This document shows, one piece after another, positions 6,456 through 11,781 of a stretch of 11,781 nucleotides of DNA. The stretch is from contig DNLG01000033.1 of the NCBI GenBank assembly GCA_003488525.1, forward strand, positions 29,469 through 41,249, written 5' to 3'. The first letter of the stretch is position 1. Each line of letters begins with the position of its first letter. The position numbers and the translations under genes are program-made. The DNA comes from Bacteroidota bacterium (lineage in GTDB: Bacteria > Bacteroidota > Ignavibacteria > Kapaibacteriales > Kapaibacteriaceae). Below the pieces are notes generated by a model that was not told where the DNA came from, made no database searches, and saw only the letters and a program-made list of their open reading frames with translations.

Positions 6456-9449
6456 ATGGCTGGTTCTACCGGAAATAAACTGTTCAAGATCGCGAGCCAG
6501 ATCAATATCGGGCGTGATGCGATCGTCGAATACCTTGCCTCGAAAGGCCACAAGCTCGAGAACAAGGCCACGACGGTCCTGAGCGACGAGCAGCTGGATC
6601 TCGTGATCGAAAAGTTCGCCAAGGAGCTGAAGACTGCGCAGAAGCAACGCGAAAAGGTCCAGCGTCAGCAGGCCGTTCGCAAGAGCCACCTCGAGCAGGG
6701 AAGCACCGTTTCGATCGATACGCTGGCCGAGGCCGAGGAGCGCGAGCGGGTGATCGAGGAGCGTCTTGAACGTCCGGAAGCCCCTGCTGCTGCCGCACCG
6801 GTGATGGAGCAACAGGCAGAACCTGTTGAGCAGCCCGCAGCACCGGCACCGGCACCAGCTCCAGCGCCAGCGCCAGAGCCCGCACCGGAGATCGTCGAGC
6901 CGTTGGCCGAGCAGCCCGCAGCAGCGCCTCAGGTGGTTGCACCGGCGGGTCCTTCGGTTGGACAGGTTATTGACCTGAAAGAAGCGAAGAAAAAGGAAGA
7001 GGCCGACAAGGCCGCCAAAGCTGCCAGCGCCAAGACGGCACGGAATTACGAGCCCTCCTCGAACAAGCCTGCAGCACCGGCGGCCCCTGCTGCCGCGCCT
7101 GCAGCCGAAGCACCCGCAGCCGAGGCTCCTGTGGCAGCCAAGCCCGAAGGTGAAGCTGAGGGTGCAGCCGGAGAGGATGTTGACGAAAAGAAGGGCAAAC
7201 GCCGCCGTAAGGGCGTGATCGAAGTTGAATACAATCCAAGCGGATCCACGCAGCTGCGTGGCTTGACCGTTGTGGGCAAGATCGATCTTGCACCAAAGCC
7301 GCCGCCTCGTCCTAAGCGTGATGAGCGCCGTCCTTCAGACGGACGTGATCCGCGCCGCGGGGCGATCGGTGATGCGCTGGTTGCACGCGGACGTGGTCCT
7401 GCCGGCTCGGGAACGGGCTCGGCTCCGGCGGCGGGCGGTGACGCTCGTCGGCGCGACTTTGGCCCACCAGCCCCATCGGCAGCAGCCAAGAAGGCAGCTG
7501 ATGCAAAGAAGAAAAAGACCGGCGCCAAAGGCATGCGCACGCAGGTGTCGGATGCCGACGTCGAGAGAGCAATTCGTCAGACGCTTTCGGGCATGGAGAT
7601 CGCCCCTTCGGGTGGTCGCGCAAAACTGCGCATGCGCAAGCGTCTCGAACGGGAAGAAAAGGAAGCCATCCGTCAGGAAGAACTGGCCCGCGAGAGTTCG
7701 ATCCTGCGGCTGTCGGAGTTTGTGACGACTGCTGACCTTGCCAACATGATGCGTGTGACCGCTTCGGACATCATCATGAAGTGTATGGGGCTTGGTCTGA
7801 TGGTGTCGATCAATCAGCGTCTCGACAAAGACACGATCACGCTGATCGCTTCTGACTATGGATTCGAGGTATCATTCGTCGATGAGCAGGCCGAACATGA
7901 GGAAGCCGATGACGATGATGCACCGGAGACGCTCAAGCCACGCTCGCCGATCGTGACCATCATGGGTCACGTTGACCACGGCAAGACGTCGCTTCTGGAT
8001 TATATCCGCAATGCCAACGTGGTTGCCGGCGAGGCCGGCGGTATTACGCAGCACATCGGTGCCTACCGCGTGGAGCTGCCGAACGGACGGACGATCTCCT
8101 TCCTTGATACGCCGGGTCACGAAGCCTTTACCGCTATGCGTGCCCGCGGCGCACAGGTCACCGACATCGTGATCCTGGTTGTGGCGGCCGATGACAGCGT
8201 GATGCCTCAGACGATCGAGGCGATATCGCACGCCCAGGCAGCCGGAGTACCGATCGTTGTGGCGATCAACAAGGTCGACCGTCCCGAGGCGAACCCCGAC
8301 AGGATCCGTCAGCAACTTGCCGATCGCGGCGTTCTGGTCGAAGACTGGGGTGGTAAATACCAGTGCGTTGAGATCTCTGCTAAGTCCGGTCTGAATATCC
8401 CGACACTGCTTGAGAAGATCGTGCTGGAAGCCGACATTCTTGACCTCAAGGCCAACCCTGATCGAAATGCTCGTGCAACGGTTATCGAAGCACACATCGA
8501 CAAGGGGCGCGGTAACGTCGTTACCGTTATCGTCCAGAAGGGTACACTGAACGTGGGCGACATCTTCGTCTGCGGTCAGTTTGCCGGACGTGTGCGAGCG
8601 ATGTTCGACGAGCGCGGACAGCGACTGGATTCTGCCGGTCCTTCCATGCCAGCACAGGTGACAGGTTTTGACGGACTTCCGAATGCCGGCGACGTGCTGT
8701 TGGAAATGGAGACCGATGCCGAAGCCCGCGACATCGCAACACGCCGTCAGCAGCTTCGCCGCGAGCAGCAGTTCCGTGGTATGCGTCACATGACGCTTGA
8801 CGATATCTCGGCGCAGATCCAGCAAGGTGGCGTCAAGGAACTTCGCCTCATCGTGCGTGCCGACGTGTCGGGCTCTGTGGAAGCCCTCTCGGACTCTCTC
8901 CAGAAACTCTCGACCGCCGAAGTCAAGGTCCGCATCCTGTACAGCGGTGTCGGTGCTATCAGCGAGAGCGACATCATGCTTGCCTCGGCATCGGACGCGA
9001 TCATCGTTGGCTTCCAGGTCAACGTGCCCCCTGCCGCCCGCAAGCTTGCAGAGAGCGAAAGCGTTGAGATCCGCCTGTACTCGATCATCTACGACTGTAT
9101 CAATGAAGTGCAGCTTGCCCTCGAGGGTATGCTAACGCCGGATATCAAGGAAGAGATCACCTCTACCGTCGAGGTCCGCGCGATCTTCAAAATCAGCCGC
9201 CTCGGAACCATTGCCGGCTGCTATGTGCAGAACGGTAAGATCACGCGCAATGACAGGATCCGGGTTCTACGCGACGGGTTCGAGATCTACAAGGGTACCC
9301 TGGCATCACTCAAGCGCGTCAAGGACGATGTGCGCGAGGTCGAAACCGGTTTTGAATGCGGTATCGGCGTGCAGGGATTCAATGATCTCGAAGAGGGCGA
9401 CATCATCGAGAGCTACAAGACCATTGAAGTCAAACGGAAGCTGTCGTAA
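6456..9449 (+). CDS. infB: Translation initiation factor IF-2
   Basis: IF2 is a GTPase that delivers fMet-tRNA to the 30S subunit and promotes subunit joining. The 997-residue protein is longer than E. coli IF2 (890). An IF2_N-like helical domain lies at about 8-57. A long Ala/Pro-rich linker follows (107-230), then a basic stretch KKGKRRRK (245-252) and Arg-rich patches, and a second IF2_N-like domain at about 420-475. The GTPase domain shows G1 GHVDHGKT (504-511), G3 DTPGH (551-555), G4 NKVD (605-608) and G5 SAKSG (641-645), all intact. Domain II and the IF2-specific C1/C2 domains follow, with C2 ending in the typical GFECGIGVQGFNDLEEGDIIE. The Shine-Dalgarno GAAGGA (6447-6452) is rather close to the ATG. 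It starts 11 bases after nusA. Confidence 0.98.
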   Translation: MAGSTGNKLFKIASQINIGRDAIVEYLASKGHKLENKATTVLSDEQLDLVIEKFAKELKTAQKQREKVQRQQAVRKSHLEQGSTVSIDTLAEAEERERVIEERLERPEAPAAAAPVMEQQAEPVEQPAAPAPAPAPAPAPEPAPEIVEPLAEQPAAAPQVVAPAGPSVGQVIDLKEAKKKEEADKAAKAASAKTARNYEPSSNKPAAPAAPAAAPAAEAPAAEAPVAAKPEGEAEGAAGEDVDEKKGKRRRKGVIEVEYNPSGSTQLRGLTVVGKIDLAPKPPPRPKRDERRPSDGRDPRRGAIGDALVARGRGPAGSGTGSAPAAGGDARRRDFGPPAPSAAAKKAADAKKKKTGAKGMRTQVSDADVERAIRQTLSGMEIAPSGGRAKLRMRKRLEREEKEAIRQEELARESSILRLSEFVTTADLANMMRVTASDIIMKCMGLGLMVSINQRLDKDTITLIASDYGFEVSFVDEQAEHEEADDDDAPETLKPRSPIVTIMGHVDHGKTSLLDYIRNANVVAGEAGGITQHIGAYRVELPNGRTISFLDTPGHEAFTAMRARGAQVTDIVILVVAADDSVMPQTIEAISHAQAAGVPIVVAINKVDRPEANPDRIRQQLADRGVLVEDWGGKYQCVEISAKSGLNIPTLLEKIVLEADILDLKANPDRNARATVIEAHIDKGRGNVVTVIVQKGTLNVGDIFVCGQFAGRVRAMFDERGQRLDSAGPSMPAQVTGFDGLPNAGDVLLEMETDAEARDIATRRQQLRREQQFRGMRHMTLDDISAQIQQGGVKELRLIVRADVSGSVEALSDSLQKLSTAEVKVRILYSGVGAISESDIMLASASDAIIVGFQVNVPPAARKLAESESVEIRLYSIIYDCINEVQLALEGMLTPDIKEEITSTVEVRAIFKISRLGTIAGCYVQNGKITRNDRIRVLRDGFEIYKGTLASLKRVKDDVREVETGFECGIGVQGFNDLEEGDIIESYKTIEVKRKLS
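6774..7145 (+). repeat. Ala/Pro low-complexity coding repeat in the IF2 linker
   Basis: This part of infB encodes residues 107-230, made mostly of Ala, Pro and Glu, with a pure Pro-Ala alternation around residues 129-140. At DNA level there is a 15-base direct repeat GAGCAGCCCGCAGCA at 6828-6842 and 6909-6923. There is also an imperfect 15-base tandem pair at 7101-7115 and 7116-7130, coding for AAEAP twice. Such stretches can change length by slippage. It probably forms a flexible, disordered tether between the N-terminal domains. Confidence 0.75.
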
Positions 9450-9451
9450 CC

Positions 9452-9835
9452 GTGTCGATCCGTACCGAACGCGTGGCCGGCGAAATCCAAAAGGCCCTGG
9501 CAAGCCCCCTGAGGTCGATCGCGGAAGAACTCTCTGCAGGGTTCATCTCCGTGACCGAGGTGCGTCTGTCGGCCGACCTGCAGATCGCGCGCGTGTACCT
9601 GAGCATCTTCGGTGGCAAGGGGATCACCCCGGCCGAAGTGCTCGAACAGATCGACAAGTACTTCATGGGACGCGTGCGTCATCATCTGGCCACGTCACTT
9701 CGACTTCGCTATACACCGCAATTGCAGTTCTTCATCGACGATTCGCTCGACCGCGCACAGCGTATCGAGGCGATCCTTGATCGGGTACGTCCCGTTGATG
9801 AGGTGCATCACGATGACACAAACGAGAATGATTGA
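9452..9835 (+). CDS. rbfA: Ribosome-binding factor A
   Basis: RbfA is a small KH-fold protein that binds the 30S subunit and helps late 16S rRNA maturation, especially in the cold. The 127-residue product shows the family pattern: a helical start RTERVAGEIQKALASPL, then FISVTEVRLSADLQIARVYLSIFG, which is the conserved 'vsVt.V.vs.Dl..A.Vyvs' strand region, and LRLRYTPQLQFFIDDSLDRAQRIEAIL near the C-terminus. The latter matches the family's R..P.L.F..D.S......I..ll signature. It begins with GTG two bases after the infB stop. A weak GGAAG at 9436-9440 is the only Shine-Dalgarno candidate, so translation is probably coupled to infB. Confidence 0.95.
   Translation: MSIRTERVAGEIQKALASPLRSIAEELSAGFISVTEVRLSADLQIARVYLSIFGGKGITPAEVLEQIDKYFMGRVRHHLATSLRLRYTPQLQFFIDDSLDRAQRIEAILDRVRPVDEVHHDDTNEND
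9800..9804 (+). promoter_or_regulatory. Shine-Dalgarno GAGGT supporting an early truB start
   Basis: GAGGT lies 8 bases before the ATG at 9813, inside the end of rbfA. The later in-frame ATGs at 9828 and 9840 have no comparable site, so 9813 is preferred, though not proven. Confidence 0.4.
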
Positions 9836-10559
9836 TCGGATGACGCTCGGTCGCTCGTTTGATTCGACGATCGAGCAATGGTTGGAAACAGCACGGACGG
9901 ATGGTGCGATCGCGCTCATTGACAAGGAAGAAAACTGGACGTCGTTTGACTGCGTAGCGAAGGTGCGCAACCTTACTCGCGTCAAACGCGTCGGCCATGC
10001 CGGCACACTGGATCCTCTTGCTACGGGGCTCCTGGTGCTGTGCTTCGGCAAAGCCACGAAGGATATCGAAGAGTTGCAGGAAGGTACCAAGACCTATGAG
10101 GTTGAGATCCTTCTGGGTGCAGATTCCACAACGGATGACCGCGGTGGTGCCTGCACGGAACGCTCCGTCGAGCCACTGCCATCGCAGGACATTATCTCGG
10201 CGCTGAAGTCGTTCGAGGGAACCATCCAGCAGACTCCGCCTGCCTTCAGTGCGGTGCGTCATCAGGGTCGACGTCAGTACGACCTTGCACGGCAGGGCAT
10301 CGACTTTGTTGCCAAGCCCCGGATCGTGACGATCCATGCGATCGAAGATGTGAGCGTTTCCTGGCCTTTGGTGCGCTGCGCGATCACCTGCTCCCGCGGC
10401 ACGTACATTCGCAGCATCGCTCGTGACCTCGGTGTCAAGCTTGGCTGCGGTGGATATGTCTGGTCACTTCGTCGCACGGCAAGCGGACAGCATCGTGTTG
10501 ACGATGCACTGCGTATCGATGAGATCCGCACACTGCTTGTTCCCGGGGAGGATGCATGA
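9813..10559 (+). CDS. truB: tRNA pseudouridine(55) synthase TruB
   Basis: TruB converts uridine 55 in the T-loop of tRNAs to pseudouridine. From the ATG at 9813 the product has 248 residues. The catalytic motif GHAGTLDPLATGLL begins at 61, with nucleophile Asp67. RGTYIRSIARDLG (195-207) and the late RRTASGQHRVDDAL are also family hallmarks. The first motif reads DKEENWTSF (37-45) where DKPxGxTS is usual, so the Pro is missing. The protein is clearly shorter than E. coli TruB (314) and seems to lack most of the C-terminal PUA-like region, as many short bacterial TruBs do. The start is uncertain: 9813 has a Shine-Dalgarno and overlaps rbfA by 23 bases, 9828 overlaps by 8, and 9840 lies 4 bases after the rbfA stop. 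The stop overlaps ribF by ATGA. Confidence 0.94.
   Translation: MTQTRMIDRMTLGRSFDSTIEQWLETARTDGAIALIDKEENWTSFDCVAKVRNLTRVKRVGHAGTLDPLATGLLVLCFGKATKDIEELQEGTKTYEVEILLGADSTTDDRGGACTERSVEPLPSQDIISALKSFEGTIQQTPPAFSAVRHQGRRQYDLARQGIDFVAKPRIVTIHAIEDVSVSWPLVRCAITCSRGTYIRSIARDLGVKLGCGGYVWSLRRTASGQHRVDDALRIDEIRTLLVPGEDA
10545..10551 (+). promoter_or_regulatory. Strong Shine-Dalgarno of ribF (GGGGAGG)
   Basis: GGGGAGG lies 4 bases before the ribF ATG at 10556, within the last codons of truB. It fixes the start at the ATGA overlap. Confidence 0.6.
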
Positions 10560-11515
10560 AGGTCGTCCGCTACGGCACCGATGCCGTCCCGTTTATGAAG
10601 GAAACAGCAATCACGGTTGGCACATTTGACGGGGTGCACGTTGGACACGTTGGCGTGCTGCACTTGATGCGCGACGTTGCCCAGCGGCACGGAGAACGAA
10701 TTGTGGTGGTGACGTTTGATCCGCATCCGCAGATCGTTCTTGCAAAAGAGGGCCGCGAGCCACTGAGACTTCTCACGGGAATCGATGAACGATGTGAACT
10801 TCTGGCAGCGCAGGGCGTCGATCTGACGGTGGTGATACCATTCACGCGTGACTTTGCGGCAACGGAAGCGTCGGACTTTGTGCGTACGGTGATCGTTCGG
10901 GACATAGGCGTACAACACTTCTTCATTGGCCATGATCATGTTTTTGGCAAAGATCGTGGTGGCAATGAAGAGCTGTTGCAACGTCTCTCTCCCGACCTCG
11001 ACTTCACGGTCGAGGGCATACCGCCGCTTTCTTTTGGCGGCGTGGTGGTCAGCAGCACGAAGATCCGTAACGCCCTCAAGGGCGGAGATCTTCAGGGAGC
11101 ATCAACGATGCTCGGTCGTGACTACTCTGTGCGCGGCGTGGTTGTCCGCGGGGACGGACGCGGCCGTCAGCTCGGGATCCCGACGGCAAACATCGCCCCC
11201 TCAGACGAGTACAAGCTACTGCCAGCCAACGGTGTCTATGCCGTGATGGCAGTGATCAACTCTGAGCCTCGGCTCGGCATGGCGAACATTGGACTTCGAC
11301 CAACGTTCACGTCGGATACGAAGCCCACACTCGAGGTTCACTTTCTTGACGTGGACATCGATCTCTACGAACGCACACTCGATGTGACCTTCATCGCCAA
11401 GATCCGCGATGAACGTCGCTTTGAATCCCGCGAGGAGTTCCTCGCTCAGCTCCAGCTCGACAGAATGCAAACAACTACCTATCAACATCATATCAAGGAA
11501 TGGAGGACATCATGA
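10556..11515 (+). CDS. ribF: Bifunctional riboflavin kinase / FAD synthetase
   Basis: RibF phosphorylates riboflavin to FMN and then adenylates it to FAD. The 319-residue product has both domains. The N-terminal nucleotidyltransferase shows [11 protein letters not shown] (21-31), VVTFDPHP (51-58), the [14 protein letters not shown] segment (124-137) and SSTKIR (166-171). The C-terminal riboflavin kinase shows GIPTAN (207-212), NGVYAV (225-230), the LEVHF strand with likely catalytic Glu260, and RDERRF (284-289). Length is normal (E. coli 313). The start codon overlaps the truB stop as ATGA and its own stop overlaps rpsO in the same way, which points to translational coupling. ribF next to truB and rpsO is a common arrangement. 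Confidence 0.97.
   Translation: MKVVRYGTDAVPFMKETAITVGTFDGVHVGHVGVLHLMRDVAQRHGERIVVVTFDPHPQIVLAKEGREPLRLLTGIDERCELLAAQGVDLTVVIPFTRDFAATEASDFVRTVIVRDIGVQHFFIGHDHVFGKDRGGNEELLQRLSPDLDFTVEGIPPLSFGGVVVSSTKIRNALKGGDLQGASTMLGRDYSVRGVVVRGDGRGRQLGIPTANIAPSDEYKLLPANGVYAVMAVINSEPRLGMANIGLRPTFTSDTKPTLEVHFLDVDIDLYERTLDVTFIAKIRDERRFESREEFLAQLQLDRMQTTTYQHHIKEWRTS
11502..11506 (+). promoter_or_regulatory. Shine-Dalgarno of rpsO (GGAGG)
   Basis: GGAGG lies 5 bases before the ATG at 11512. It overlaps an in-frame ATG at 11500, which therefore is an unlikely start and would add only MEDI. Confidence 0.65.
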
Positions 11516-11778
11516 TCTCCAAGGAACGTAAAGCAGCGGTGATCGCCCAGTTTGGCGGCACAGCAGCAAATACCGGCAAGCCGGAAGTGCAGATCGCCCT
11601 TCTGACGGAGCACATCAAGGCTCTTTCCCAGCACTGCGAACAGCACCGCAAGGATCACCACTCACGTCGTGGTCTGATCATGCTTGTAGCCAAGCGCAAG
11701 AACCTGCTTGGATACCTGCAGAAGAACAACGTTCATCGCTATCGCGAGATCGTTGCTCAGCTCGGTCTGCGCAAGTAA
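11512..11778 (+). CDS. rpsO: 30S ribosomal protein S15
   Basis: S15 is a primary binder of the 16S rRNA central domain and takes part in bridges to the 50S subunit. The 88-residue product [15 protein letters not shown]... matches the family over its whole length (E. coli 89). Visible hallmarks are [18 protein letters not shown] (21-38), the [25 protein letters not shown] segment (45-69) with the conserved His/Asp/Ser rRNA contacts, and the end [12 protein letters not shown]. The start follows the GGAGG site and overlaps the ribF stop (ATGA at 11512-11515). It is complete, ending three bases before the window edge, so its terminator is not seen. In E. coli S15 represses its own translation through an mRNA pseudoknot; no such structure was identified here. 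Confidence 0.98.
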   Translation: MISKERKAAVIAQFGGTAANTGKPEVQIALLTEHIKALSQHCEQHRKDHHSRRGLIMLVAKRKNLLGYLQKNNVHRYREIVAQLGLRK

Positions 11779-11781
11779 CCA

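Noticed and set aside
7101..7130. Two tandem 15-base units considered as a CRISPR-like or minisatellite array.
   Set aside because: There are only two imperfect copies without spacers and they keep the IF2 reading frame, coding for an Ala-rich linker.
7872..8825. Long open frame on the minus strand opposite the IF2 GTPase domain (317 codons).
   Set aside because: It is fully antisense to conserved infB motifs and shows no recognisable domain or start signal; it is a composition artefact.

Overview
This looks like an ordinary chromosomal housekeeping window from a Gram-negative bacterium. It has an outer-membrane-type protein with a signal peptide, a periplasmic HtrA/DegP-type protease fragment, and moderately high GC. 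Two sites match the Bacteroidota-type -7 promoter element (TAnnTTTG). The glutaryl-CoA dehydrogenase and the N-terminally extended IF2 would also fit the Bacteroidota/Chlorobiota/Ignavibacteria/Kapabacteria neighbourhood. That placement is an inference from motifs and was not tested by phylogeny. Unlike typical Bacteroidetes, several genes have good Shine-Dalgarno sequences (rimP, nusA, infB, truB, ribF, rpsO).

Layout. Positions 1-399 hold the 3' end of an HtrA/DegP-family serine protease, its last PDZ domain. A short gap of 19 bases separates it from a secreted, probably outer-membrane beta-barrel protein of unknown function (419-1165). Converging on that gene with an 8-base gap is kup, a potassium uptake permease on the minus strand (1174-3075). 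A 132-base divergent spacer carries the likely kup promoter. It is followed by a stand-alone glutaryl-CoA dehydrogenase gene (3208-4374). A 106-base spacer then contains a TATATTTG -7 element and a striking 14-bp hairpin.

From 4481 to 11778 lies the conserved transcription/translation operon rimP-nusA-infB-rbfA-truB-ribF-rpsO, all on the plus strand and tightly packed. The last four genes overlap or nearly touch: rbfA starts 2 bases after infB, truB starts inside rbfA, and ribF and rpsO start on ATGA overlaps. The products act together. RimP and RbfA mature the 30S subunit, S15 is a primary 16S rRNA-binding protein, and IF2 brings in initiator tRNA. TruB makes pseudouridine 55 in tRNA, NusA controls transcript elongation and termination, and RibF makes FMN and FAD. 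FAD is also the cofactor of the dehydrogenase next door.

I found no mobile element, CRISPR array, tRNA or rRNA gene, and no candidate for a new defence or other undescribed system. The points most worth checking are the hairpin with promoter in front of rimP, the acidic tail of NusA, the long Ala/Pro linker of IF2, and the unrecognised outer-membrane protein. No stretch longer than 300 bases lacks a gene.
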